NCBI GenBank assembly: GCA_905182995.1
Contig: CAJJDP010000154.1
Location: forward strand, 219,038-275,552
Length of the DNA: 56,515 bases
Origin: Paramecium octaurelia
Taxonomy: Eukaryota > Ciliophora > Oligohymenophorea > Peniculida > Parameciidae
Direction of reading: 5' to 3'
Made by a program: the position numbers and the translations under genes. Position 1 is the first letter of the stretch, and each line of letters opens with the position of its first letter. This document shows, piece after piece, positions 12,706-23,401 of this stretch. The notes beneath the pieces are model-generated. The model was not told the origin of the DNA, searched no databases, and worked only from the letters and a program-made list of their open reading frames with translations.

Positions 12706-14000
12706 ATTCTTATTAGTAATATCATTAATAATTTCATCTTTCTTTTTATTTATTATATTTAAGATTAGTTAAAGAGTTAGGCCTTCTTTTACTTTAGTGA
12801 GTACCAAAAATGCCAAATGATGGTAAGAACTTTATGGTTAATTTTGAGAATGATAATAAATATATATTAGTAATGAAATTTATTTTTATGATTAGTTGAT
12901 AAGAAGAGATAGTACAAATGCTAGGAATGTGCTTAAATTTAGAATGTTAAGAATAAGATTGTTATTTTAATGAATAATAATTAAGAGATAAGTATTCAAT
13001 TGATTATTATTATTATGACATTCCTTAAAAATATTTATTATCTTTCTATCATAGATCAAGTATACTTAAAAATTTAAAACCTAAAACTATTTACATGCTA
13101 TTATTTGCCATAATAAAGTAATTCAACTTGGGTATAACCTAATAGAGAAAAAAGTTATTATCTAATTAATAGGACAGTCTTTATCATAACATGGTTTATA
13201 TTTTCATAATTTAAGCCATTATAGATTAAAAATGTAATTACTAGCAATCATCTTTCTCTTTATTTAAACTAAATAATATTAAAATATAAAAATAATTAAA
13301 CTTATCAATAATAACTTTAATTAATTAATTAAAGAGATATAAATTTCATTTGATTGGTCTATCCATTTTTTATAAATCTGTAGTTTTTATTAAGAATAAT
13401 AATAGACTAATAATCTGTAATTTTATTTAAAACAAAATTGAGAATCTAGATTTAATGCTAGATATTCTAATTTAAAATAGATAATTTCTTATATTAAAAA
13501 CAATTGAATCTTTTGTTGCATCGCATGATTAGACTTAAGATATTGATTATTTATTTTTGTTGCCACTAGATCTTTGACATAGATATATTAAAAATATGGC
13601 TAATTTTATTTTTGAATTTTATAAGGAAATAAATTGATCAAAAATTTCAGAAAAATTAAATACACAAGCTTCAAGTGAATGTATACAATAAAATCATAAA
13701 TCCATAGGCAATGTTAAGCTTAAATAAGGATTATTCAATAAAATAATCAATTTAGGTAGATCTTGAAACACAATTTAAAACTGAAGTTTTTATAATTCTC
13801 CAATATCCTTATGACTTATTTTTATATTCGATATATGTAATAAAAAGAAGTTCATTATTTAAATCATTTATATGAGAATAACGAAAATGATAATATTAAT
13901 TAAAATAAACATATGGATTCTACAATTATATAGATTCTTTTATAAGCTAATCAAATTTAAGAAAATAAAAATAAGTGTATTTTAAATAAGAATTTTCTCT
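12706..14000. other. Mostly degenerate AT-rich interval
   Basis: From 12712 to about 13000 there are short coding-like stretches (for example one with C-x2-C near 12905-12930) but no frame that can be followed. 13060-13290 is a decayed TPR-gene relic, listed separately. From about 13300 to 14000 the sequence is non-coding, and its right part is a diverged copy of the spacer at 18380-18600. Confidence 0.45.
13060..13290 (+). pseudogene. Decayed 3' end of a TPR gene
   Basis: Aligns by eye with 17030-17282, the last exon of the TPR gene: the words for L-K-P-K-T-I-Y-M-L-L-F-A-I-I match the paralogue's F-K-T-Q-N-Y-L-D-A-I-I-C-Y region at DNA level, with many substitutions and gaps. No continuous frame remains. 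It lies upstream of the complete helical-protein gene in the same arrangement as in the tandem units at 16442-22173, so this is the relic of the ancestral or a sister unit. Confidence 0.6.
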
Positions 14001-14121
14001 AATTTAGGAATTAAAATATAGCTTAATTTTAATATAGCATTAATACTAAAGTATTTATCAAATTATAAGAGAGTATTTAATAATAATTTACTAATATGTA
14101 TATAATAAATAAAATAATGAT

Positions 14122-15927
14122 TCATTATTGATTTTGAATGGATTTAATATATGCAACCAATTCTATTAATATTTCTTTAGTTTGCATTTTCTTTTTATTA
14201 TTGTCATTTATTTTAATTAATTCATTATAAACTTTCATAAAATTCTGGTTCTAATGAATTTCTATTAGTTATTATTGTAGTAATTCTCTATTCTCAAAAA
14301 TTAATTTAACTTATTTCTTAATTAATCTTGGCCAATTCAATTCATATTTCTTTCCATTATTATTTGCTTTTATTGGATATTATCTAGTAATAATATGATC
14401 TAAATTTTCATCAGGATCCTATTTATTGCAAATTACACCATGATATTATTTCATATAACTTTTAAATTTAGGATCAACTACTAATTCTCTCATATCAGTT
14501 ATTCGATATCCAATTTTTAAGTTATAGTAATCCATTTTCAATGTTTTGAGTAATAATGGGAATGGAATTTGTTTTGATACTAAATATGTGATAAATGTTT
14601 TAAAAAGCGGATTCATACTATCTGCTCTTCTTTCTATTGATTATTCTTCTAAATCTCCACCTCTTTCTATGTTATTTATGATTTTTTTTTCTAGTTTAAA
14701 TTTGATTCTATATAAAAATGTGCCAATCCTTAGGATGTTTGAACCATATTTAGCATATTCTAAATCCTCTATTAATATATTCTATAATAATTATTAGATT
14801 TCTTTTCCACAAATATTCCAAATCGATGTTAAGAAGTCTTCAAAGGCAGTATTATGAAAGACTTATATGAATTAATCTGTGTTAACATGAGTCATTGAAT
14901 GAAGAAATTCAATATATTAGATTAGAGCTCCATTCAATTTCAAACTCAGAAATATTGGATATTCTTTTTAGCAAATAGAGTAAACTTACTCGTAACCAAT
15001 TGCCCCTTTTGAAAAAATACTGTCATCAATCTTTAATAAATTCAAACAAGTTTTCATTCTTGGTATTTCAAACATTTTTTAAATTTCTTTAACTTATGAC
15101 TTAATAGCAATACACTTCTTCTTATCAGGTGTGTCTTTAAAGAATAAAAAGGTAAGTAACTCTGGGATTACTATTTCTTGTTCTTTTAATAACATAAGCA
15201 CTACTTTCAAAACAAATTAAGGAAATTTCTCTGACTTAACTTAATCAAGACTTTCTCTTTTGTATTTTAATTTTTCATGAAATTCTTTAAAATGCTTTAC
15301 CAATTGTATTATTATATCCTTTGATTCTTGCAAATTAATTAAACTAATCTAACTATGAATTTAATCTAGTATATCAAATTGCTTCTAATTGAATTGATTA
15401 GTAAAATCAAATTTTGAATTTAATAGCTTTATACTAAGTAATATAATTTCTTCATCAGTAGTTTCTATTAGAGCATCATATAAGCTTTTGTAAATCTCTG
15501 ATCTTAAATCAAAATTAAATTTCTAAAGCATTGTATCAAGTATTAATAGAAGATCTTCTTTGTAATGAATTTCAAATGATGTAGGTGTGATTTTTAAAAA
15601 GAATACTAATGCTGGAACTGGCTATTCTAATTATAACAATTAAATTAAATTCTTTCTGATACTTTATTTTAGTGTTTTCTCTCCATGTTTAAGTCTGCTC
15701 TAAACTATTTTTAATATTTCCTGTGTATTGTAAATTGCATCAAAACTTGTTGAGTATATGTCCTTTAAGTATTCCACATAGTCAGGATCAAAGTTTGAGA
15801 AAAAATGTTTCAATAATTGGAAATCCTATTAATAAGAAACAAGCATTTGATCCTTTACACTTTCAACATCTAACAATTTGTGAAACCTTGCTTGTTTACA
15901 ACACTGCTTAGCCTCTATTTTTTTCAT
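14122..15927 (-). CDS. Helical protein of unknown function, 601 aa
   Basis: Single uninterrupted frame with the ciliate code, from ATG at 15925-15927 to TGA at 14122-14124; an in-frame TGA lies a little upstream, so this ATG is the natural start unless there is an upstream exon. The protein is almost wholly amphipathic helix, rich in L, I, K, E and Q, with no signal peptide, membrane segment or Cys cluster. It could be a HEAT/ARM-type scaffold, but I cannot show a repeat register, so no family is assigned. Copies of its 3' end (about the last 118 codons) recur at 18699-19054, 21836-22173 and 23402-23612, where they are cut off and cannot be functional. This is the only complete copy in the window. 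Confidence 0.75.
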
Positions 15928-16440
15928 TAAATTATTTTTCAAATCCTATTTTACTTCTTCATTATATGACCAATTAATTCAAACCAATTTTATTTTCCTA
16001 GTTTTATTTATAATTTTTATTCATATATTTATGTCATTTAAGAAAAATACGAATTAATGAATGAAATCCAATGAGTTCAAATGATGTAGGAATTTATTAG
16101 GGCATTATAAGATTTATTGACATAGATGATATTACCTATTACATTCAAATCGAGTGGATACTGGCATAAATTTTATTAGTATTGTTTTGACTTATAATGC
16201 AACAATATATGGAATAGTTCATTATTTGCAAAAATTTAGGGTAAGTAATAAATTCATTTAATTTTTATTTCATTGATTAATAACAAATTAAAGTAATTTA
16301 ATTTAATAATATTAATTGGGTTATTAATTTCTTGCAGTTATTAACTAACATAAATTTTAGTAATCAAATTCATAAAATAAATAAAGAATATTATTTTTGA
16401 TTTTAGTATATTTATTTGAACATATAAAAGTAATATAATA
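15928..16440. other. Upstream region with a possible + strand gene start, cut by contig end
   Basis: A + strand frame begins with MSSNDVGIYQGIIRFIDIDD near 16070 and can be followed for about 40 codons, with more coding-like sequence (V-L-T-Y-N-A-T-I-Y) in another frame before 16250. No clean splice joins them, and the contig ends at 16440, so this stays a possible partial gene. The rest is AT-rich spacer. Confidence 0.3.
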
Positions 16441-16441
16441 N
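16441..16441. other. Contig join (single N)
   Basis: A single N. Unlike the other four N bases it is not flanked by the same sequence on both sides, but the sequence to its right (16442-19036) is an identical copy of 19579-22173, starting exactly at the N. Confidence 0.9.
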
Positions 16442-17282
16442 AATATAATTCAGCAATCAGTATAAGCGATAGGATCTTATAAATTGATGACAATAATAAA
16501 AATGCTTTTATGGGAAAAAGTAATAATTCATATATATTAAGTTGCATCATTAATCATGTTATCATAATATCAATAAGCTATTCAAGTTTAAAATAACTGT
16601 TTAAAAACAAACATAAAAAAAAGTGTTTTAATGTGTTTTTAAGGTTATTATATATTATTATTATTAGGAACATTTCTAGCTTAATAATTTTAATTTAATG
16701 AAGCAATGATATGTTATAATGATGCAATTTAATCAGATCCAAATTATGTTGATGCGTATTATAATAAAGGTAAGGCATATAATATCATTATCTATAGCAA
16801 ACTTATGTTTTAGATTATTACAATATGAAGATGCAATTAATTATTTTGATAAGGTAATTGAACTTGATCCATATGACGCTGATGCATATAACAATAAAGG
16901 ATAAGCACTAGAACAATTGAATAAATATGAACAAGCATTCATCTGTTTTGAGAAAGCAATTTAATATGATCCAAATGATGCATTAGCTCATTACAATAAA
17001 GGTTGATATTTATTCTATTATTATAAAGGCTGTTCATTATTTAAAACCTAAAACTATTTAGATGCTATTATTTGCTATAATAAAGCACTTTAGCTTAATC
17101 CAACTTGGTTATTACCATATGTAGGGAAAGGTTTATCATTTATTATCTAATTAATAGGAGACTCTTTATAAGCCCTAAATTAGATAAAAGAGGCTATCAT
17201 AACTTTAAAATTGGCAATTAGATGCAACCGTGTTCCTCTTTATATAAACTAAAATATAAAACAACTTAAAAATTCATGTTGA
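16442..17282 (+). CDS. TPR-repeat protein, 3' part (5' end lost at contig join)
   Basis: The C-terminal part of the same protein as at 19055-20419, entered mid-gene at the N and ending in TGA at 17280-17282. It needs introns 16520-16541, 16644-16667, 16770-16797 and 17002-17028. TPR helices are clear, for example Y-E-D-A-I-N-Y-F-D-K-V-I-E-L-D-P and Y-E-Q-A-F-I-C-F-E-K-A-I-Q-Y-D-P, each followed by A-Y/H-x-N-K-G. TPR proteins act as interaction scaffolds; the partner is unknown. Confidence 0.75.
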
Positions 17283-17410
17283 ATTTAATACAAATTATTC
17301 AATTATTCATAAATGAAAGATAGCTAATGAAAATCTATTTCTGAAGTAGAAAATTACTTCTAATAGCTGACTATTAATAACAAATAAAATATTGAATATA
17401 AATTATTGAG

Positions 17411-18341
17411 ATGAGTATGATTTCGTTTATAAAAATCTTATTTATAGAACCTCTTTTGATTTATAAAGGTTGCGTAGAATCCACTGGAAGTGAATGTAGT
17501 AATAATGGTTGGACTAATGGCAATTAAGTAACTTAATGTTAAGGAATAAATTATATGGGATCATATACAGGAGGACATCGAATTTAGAAAAGATTTTGGT
17601 GCCCATCAGATAAAAAGATGAAACTTTCATTCACTTTGGCTAAATTTGATTCCTGGGATGAAGAATCTGTTTTTATTTACTAAGATGGCTAACTAATTGA
17701 CAAAATTACTCATGCTCCTTTTGATGGATCTAATTTGTGTTAACTTTGGTTCCCAGACGTATTGGATTACAGATCGTATAATTTTTAGTTGTCAAAAGGA
17801 TAAAACTATGTTACCTTTTCATTAGTTGATAATTTATAAACTGAGAGCGAAGGTAATGCTAAACCATCTAATTATAGAATCATGGGGAATTAGAGATATC
17901 AAATTACAGGTTGTTAGTCCCTGTATAGATTTTTATAGTGAATGTAATTATTAGGGAGATTTGTGGAAAGTTTGCTAAGGAAATCAAACAATATCTGCTA
18001 GATATATACCTTTCAAAATAAAATCAATTTATATGTTAGTTAGTGGCGTTGAAGTTTAGTTCAAAGACCCACATTTTAAAGGAGGAATTAAATAGACTTA
18101 TACTACAGATTAAACCTGCTTAGATGATTACCATGTAATTTATAATTATTATACATAAAGTTTCCAAAATATCAAAATCTGCTATGATAATTTATCTAAT
18201 GTTTTATAATATTAAAAGAATATTTTGCTTATTCATCAGAAATAACCATGTATTAACATATCAATCCCACCATCCTTTTCATCCAAAAATATATTTTTTT
18301 AGAATTAATAAATTATTGATAGTGGATATTAAAAAAATTGA
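17411..18341 (+). CDS. Small secreted single-module beta-sandwich protein, 301 aa
   Basis: ATG at 17411, one 25-nt intron (17853-17877), stop TGA at 18339-18341. The start MSMISFIKILFIEPLLIYKG is hydrophobic and probably a signal peptide. The body has a G-W (N-N-G-W-T-N-G) opening and, just after the intron, S-W-G-I-R-D-I-K-L, the same closing motif as the modules of the gene at 10498-12705. About ten cysteines suggest disulfides. No membrane anchor follows the start. It lies 128 bases downstream of the TPR gene on the same strand. Function unknown; extracellular binding is a guess from the fold class. Confidence 0.75.
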
Positions 18342-18698
18342 ATGAATATATATTTATGACTTATATTATAGACATGTATATGTATTAATTAAAATAAACA
18401 TGTGGATTCTAATCATTTATAATTGTATAAATTGTTTTGTAAGCTAAGAACATTTATATTGTTGAAACTATTAGTTTAAGTTGAATATAAGTAATATGTG
18501 TTCAAATTCAAGAACAGAAAAATACATTAATTTCTAAATAGGAATTCTCAACAATGATTTGTTTTTTAATTTAGGAATTAAAATATATATTTTAATAGCT
18601 TAATTTTAATATAGCATTAATACTAAAGTATTTATCAAATTATAAGAGAGTATTTAATAATAATTTACTAATATGTATATAATAAATAAAATAATGAT
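18342..18698. other. AT-rich spacer
   Basis: No gene seen. The right part, from about 18598, is identical to 14021 onward, downstream of the complete helical-protein gene; the left part is a diverged relative of 13900-14000. Confidence 0.6.
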
Positions 18699-19054
18699 TC
18701 ATTATTGATTTTGAATGGATTTAATATATGCAACCAATTCTATTAATATTTCTTTAGTTTGCATTTTCTTTTTATTATTGTCATTTATTTTAATTAATTC
18801 ATTATAAACTTTCATAAAATTCTGGTTCTAATGAATTTCTATTAGTTATTATTGTAGTAATTCTCTATTCTCAAAAATTAATTTAACTTATTTCTTAATT
18901 AATCTTGGCCAATTCAATTCATATTTCTTTCCATTATTATTTGCTTTTATTGGATATTATCTAGTAATAATATGATCTAAATTTTCATCAGGATCCTATT
19001 TATTGCAAATTACACCATGATATTATTTCATATAACTTTTAAATTTAGGATCAA
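18699..19054 (-). pseudogene. 3' fragment of the helical-protein gene
   Basis: Matches the last about 118 codons and the stop of the gene at 14122-15927. The match ends abruptly at 19054, where the sequence becomes the 5' part of the TPR gene on the other strand. The reading frame has no start and is joined head-on to foreign sequence, so it is a non-functional duplicate. Confidence 0.85.
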
Positions 19055-20419
19055 TTAGAAATCTTAAATTATCAAAGAATATTATCTAATTTAAATTAAT
19101 AACAATATCTCCTGATAAATCAAGATATTTAATATTTAAAGATTCAATATCATATTTTGAATAAGCAAAAGAATCAAAATTAAATAGTTTATTAATTAAA
19201 TTATATTTAATTGAATTCCTTATTATAAACCTAAGAATTATAAATAAATTAACAATATTATATGATTTTATAATTGAATAAAAAAATTGGGAAAAAGCAT
19301 TAATATACTTTAAATAATAATAATAAAATGATATCGCATTATTCTATTTAAGTATTTAATTAATTTAAATTAGGTGTAATATTATTGGAATTGAATTAAT
19401 GTACTAAATCATAAAAAATGTTTAACACATTAAAAAAAGAATATCCAAAATTTTTTGAAGATTAAATTAAAACAATGAAAACAAACTAATTAATTAATCA
19501 AAATAATTTAGCATAATTATTATTAATAGGCATAATATTAATTTCTATTATTAGGACATTCCTTATTTGAAACTAAACAATATAATTCAGCAATCAGTAT
19601 AAGCGATAGGATCTTATAAATTGATGACAATAATAAAAATGCTTTTATGGGAAAAAGTAATAATTCATATATATTAAGTTGCATCATTAATCATGTTATC
19701 ATAATATCAATAAGCTATTCAAGTTTAAAATAACTGTTTAAAAACAAACATAAAAAAAAGTGTTTTAATGTGTTTTTAAGGTTATTATATATTATTATTA
19801 TTAGGAACATTTCTAGCTTAATAATTTTAATTTAATGAAGCAATGATATGTTATAATGATGCAATTTAATCAGATCCAAATTATGTTGATGCGTATTATA
19901 ATAAAGGTAAGGCATATAATATCATTATCTATAGCAAACTTATGTTTTAGATTATTACAATATGAAGATGCAATTAATTATTTTGATAAGGTAATTGAAC
20001 TTGATCCATATGACGCTGATGCATATAACAATAAAGGATAAGCACTAGAACAATTGAATAAATATGAACAAGCATTCATCTGTTTTGAGAAAGCAATTTA
20101 ATATGATCCAAATGATGCATTAGCTCATTACAATAAAGGTTGATATTTATTCTATTATTATAAAGGCTGTTCATTATTTAAAACCTAAAACTATTTAGAT
20201 GCTATTATTTGCTATAATAAAGCACTTTAGCTTAATCCAACTTGGTTATTACCATATGTAGGGAAAGGTTTATCATTTATTATCTAATTAATAGGAGACT
20301 CTTTATAAGCCCTAAATTAGATAAAAGAGGCTATCATAACTTTAAAATTGGCAATTAGATGCAACCGTGTTCCTCTTTATATAAACTAAAATATAAAACA
20401 ACTTAAAAATTCATGTTGA
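19055..20419 (+). CDS. TPR-repeat protein, nearly complete (N-terminus cut at duplication junction)
   Basis: About 405 residues from the junction to TGA at 20417-20419. The frame needs six introns: 19352-19373, 19530-19554 (GC-AG, not GT-AG), 19657-19678, 19781-19804, 19907-19934 and 20139-20165. It opens without a Met at the junction (I-R-N-L-K-L-S-K); the first internal Met is at 19418, so the true start was probably lost at 19054/19055. At least eight TPR-like helix pairs can be seen, among them K-N-W-E-K-A-L-I-Y-F, K-Q-Y-N-S-A-I-S-I-S-D-R-I-L-Q-I-D and Q-N-Y-L-D-A-I-I-C-Y-N-K-A-L-Q-L-N-P. Cytosolic scaffold by family. The small secreted gene follows 128 bases downstream. Confidence 0.75.
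19530..19554 (+). other. Non-canonical GC-AG intron (25 nt) in the TPR gene
   Basis: Removing it joins L-L-L-I to G-H-S-L-F-E-T-K-Q-Y, a normal TPR helix. There is no GT at the 5' end; the donor reads GCATAA. It may be a tolerated GC donor or a mutated site in a dying copy. Confidence 0.6.
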
Positions 20420-20547
20420 ATTTAATACAAATTATTCAATTATTCATAAATGAAAGATAGCTAATGAAAATCTATTTCTGAAGTAGAAAATTACTTCTAA
20501 TAGCTGACTATTAATAACAAATAAAATATTGAATATAAATTATTGAG

Positions 20548-21478
20548 ATGAGTATGATTTCGTTTATAAAAATCTTATTTATAGAACCTCTTTTGATTTA
20601 TAAAGGTTGCGTAGAATCCACTGGAAGTGAATGTAGTAATAATGGTTGGACTAATGGCAATTAAGTAACTTAATGTTAAGGAATAAATTATATGGGATCA
20701 TATACAGGAGGACATCGAATTTAGAAAAGATTTTGGTGCCCATCAGATAAAAAGATGAAACTTTCATTCACTTTGGCTAAATTTGATTCCTGGGATGAAG
20801 AATCTGTTTTTATTTACTAAGATGGCTAACTAATTGACAAAATTACTCATGCTCCTTTTGATGGATCTAATTTGTGTTAACTTTGGTTCCCAGACGTATT
20901 GGATTACAGATCGTATAATTTTTAGTTGTCAAAAGGATAAAACTATGTTACCTTTTCATTAGTTGATAATTTATAAACTGAGAGCGAAGGTAATGCTAAA
21001 CCATCTAATTATAGAATCATGGGGAATTAGAGATATCAAATTACAGGTTGTTAGTCCCTGTATAGATTTTTATAGTGAATGTAATTATTAGGGAGATTTG
21101 TGGAAAGTTTGCTAAGGAAATCAAACAATATCTGCTAGATATATACCTTTCAAAATAAAATCAATTTATATGTTAGTTAGTGGCGTTGAAGTTTAGTTCA
21201 AAGACCCACATTTTAAAGGAGGAATTAAATAGACTTATACTACAGATTAAACCTGCTTAGATGATTACCATGTAATTTATAATTATTATACATAAAGTTT
21301 CCAAAATATCAAAATCTGCTATGATAATTTATCTAATGTTTTATAATATTAAAAGAATATTTTGCTTATTCATCAGAAATAACCATGTATTAACATATCA
21401 ATCCCACCATCCTTTTCATCCAAAAATATATTTTTTTAGAATTAATAAATTATTGATAGTGGATATTAAAAAAATTGA
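20548..21478 (+). CDS. Small secreted single-module beta-sandwich protein, second copy
   Basis: Identical in sequence to 17411-18341 (offset 3,137), including the 25-nt intron (20990-21014) and TGA at 21476-21478. The perfect identity means either a very recent duplication or an assembly duplicate. Confidence 0.75.
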
Positions 21479-21835
21479 ATGAATATATATTTATGACTTA
21501 TATTATAGACATGTATATGTATTAATTAAAATAAACATGTGGATTCTAATCATTTATAATTGTATAAATTGTTTTGTAAGCTAAGAACATTTATATTGTT
21601 GAAACTATTAGTTTAAGTTGAATATAAGTAATATGTGTTCAAATTCAAGAACAGAAAAATACATTAATTTCTAAATAGGAATTCTCAACAATGATTTGTT
21701 TTTTAATTTAGGAATTAAAATATATATTTTAATAGCTTAATTTTAATATAGCATTAATACTAAAGTATTTATCAAATTATAAGAGAGTATTTAATAATAA
21801 TTTACTAATATGTATATAATAAATAAAATAATGAT

Positions 21836-22173
21836 TCATTATTGATTTTGAATGGATTTAATATATGCAACCAATTCTATTAATATTTCTTTAGTTTGCA
21901 TTTTCTTTTTATTATTGTCATTTATTTTAATTAATTCATTATAAACTTTCATAAAATTCTGGTTCTAATGAATTTCTATTAGTTATTATTGTAGTAATTC
22001 TCTATTCTCAAAAATTAATTTAACTTATTTCTTAATTAATCTTGGCCAATTCAATTCATATTTCTTTCCATTATTATTTGCTTTTATTGGATATTATCTA
22101 GTAATAATATGATCTAAATTTTCATCAGGATCCTATTTATTGCAAATTACACCATGATATTATTTCATATAAC
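21836..22173 (-). pseudogene. 3' fragment of the helical-protein gene, second copy
   Basis: Matches the end of the gene at 14122-15927 and stops at 22173, 18 bases earlier in the gene than the copy at 18699-19054. On the other side of the break lies the WD40 frame. Non-functional. Confidence 0.8.
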
Positions 22174-23400
22174 GTTGAAGAAATACACAGGATAGTGTAT
22201 TTTCTTATTTCATAATATGAAGATATAGGCGCTTATTCTATATTATAACAATTCCATAAGCTATTAATTATATGGTAAAATGTATATTAATTAAATACAA
22301 TTAAATTATAAATGGGGAATGACTCATAAAAATATAAGAAATCTCTTTATGAATTATAAAATTCATGTACTTTCTAAATGAAATATCCATGCGAAACCAT
22401 AGCTGTTAACAAGAGTGGCACTCTAATTTTGACAAATTTAGTTTCAAATATATTAGTATTTGGTTTTAATGGGAAATCCTTAAAAAGGATATCAAGCATT
22501 TAGAAGCATTAATCCTCAATTAGTGTTCTTCTCTTCTTTAATTTGAAAAATTAATTTATTTCAGGCTCAAGTGACAACGATATCATCATTTGGCCTACAA
22601 CTCTGAATCTTGGAACATCAACAAAATATATATAAAAACTTAAAGGACATACAGAATTGATCACGTGTATAGCTATTCATTCACCTAATGAAGATCTTAT
22701 AATTTCTGGAGAATATGAAAAAGCAATCAGATTCTGGTAAATGGAGTAATCAAGTTTATAATGGAGATGCATTTAAGAAATAATAGAGCATAAAAGTTCA
22801 GTCTGTGGAATATCAATTAATGAAATTGGAAATTAAGTTATATCTTGCGATAAAAAATAACTCATCTTAATTATTGAGAAAGCCCAAATTCAAATGCTTG
22901 GTTCGTCAAGTAAAAAATAGAAGCATATTAACTGGGAGGAGTTGGAGTGAGCTTTTTAACAAATTATCAATTTATAATTTAGACTAATAGCGAAAGTACT
23001 CTTGACCTATATGGATCGCAGTTTGAAGGAATTTACACTTTAATCCAATCAGTTAAACTTAAATCTTACAAGAATGAAATAATTAGTAGAAATTTATCAT
23101 ACAATAAAAAAATGAAGATCTTGACTTTAAAAAAAGGTTAGAGGCTATTCATTATTAGATTTGAAATGTAAAATAACAATGATCAGTCTGAAACCAAAAA
23201 GAATGAATTATTCTTTAAGAATGTTTAGATAATTGATTTTAAAACTCTTTTTTTCTTTTGGGCAATAAGTGATGATGGCTAATACTTGATAACAAGGAAT
23301 GTACTATCAAAATCTATTGAAGTTAGGTTTCTCAATAAAAGTTTAATTGATTGATTAAATGCTTTATATATATATATCTATTTTTGTAGCTTTTGATATT
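21963..23400. repeat. Contig-end overlap at N 23401, left copy (1,438 bp)
   Basis: Same sequence as 23402-24839 at a constant offset of 1,439. It ends exactly at the N and its partner begins exactly after it, as for unmerged contig overlap. Confidence 0.9.
22174..23354 (+). CDS. WD40-repeat protein, partial and frameshifted
   Basis: The frame is open from the junction (V-E-E-I-H-R-I-V), with the first Met at 22312 (MGNDSQKYKK). WD40 units are visible: I-S-G-S-S-D-N-D-I-I-I-W, G-H-T-E-L-I-T-C-I-A-I-H-S, I-S-G-E-Y-E-K-A-I-R-F-W, H-K-S-S-V-C-G-I-S-I-N, and a final I-S-D-D-G-Q-Y-L-I-T-R-N. The frame shifts by one base in a run of six A near 22910; one more A would join S-S-K-K to I-E-A-Y-Q-L-G-G and carry on to TGA at 23352-23354. 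The N-terminus, which in related ciliate proteins is often a coiled coil, is missing at the junction. WD40 propellers are interaction platforms. A sequencing slip or early pseudogene both fit. Confidence 0.65.
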
Positions 23401-23401
23401 N
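23401..23401. other. Contig join (single N)
   Basis: Flanked on both sides by the same 1,438-base sequence (21963-23400 and 23402-24839). Confidence 0.95.

Larger units (their letters stand above)
16442..19036. repeat. Tandem duplication, copy 1 (2,595 bp)
   Basis: Reads the same as 19579-22173 wherever compared, at a constant offset of 3,137 bases. It carries the 3' part of the TPR gene, the small secreted gene and the 3' end of the helical-protein gene. The missing first 542 bases of this unit would lie across the N at 16441. It is either a true tandem duplication with a 3,137-bp unit or an assembler loop. Confidence 0.85.
19579..22173. repeat. Tandem duplication, copy 2 (2,595 bp)
   Basis: Same sequence as 16442-19036. 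It diverges at 22173/22174: copy 1 goes on into the helical-protein fragment, while copy 2 enters the WD40 gene. With the 542 bases before it, 19037-22173 is one full 3,137-bp unit. Confidence 0.85.

Noticed and set aside
14546..14797. 83-codon + strand frame
   Set aside because: Antisense shadow of the intact helical gene at 14122-15927.
16770..16797. Possible internal eliminated sequence (TA-bounded) in the TPR gene
   Set aside because: The ends do not fit the TAYAGYNR consensus and excision of the TA-bounded piece (24 nt) would not correct the frame, whereas a 28-nt GT-AG intron does.
23360..23385. TA dinucleotide run as telomere or chromosome-end signal
   Set aside because: It is a plain (TA)n tract after the WD40 stop; ciliate telomeres are G-rich, and no such repeat is present in the window.
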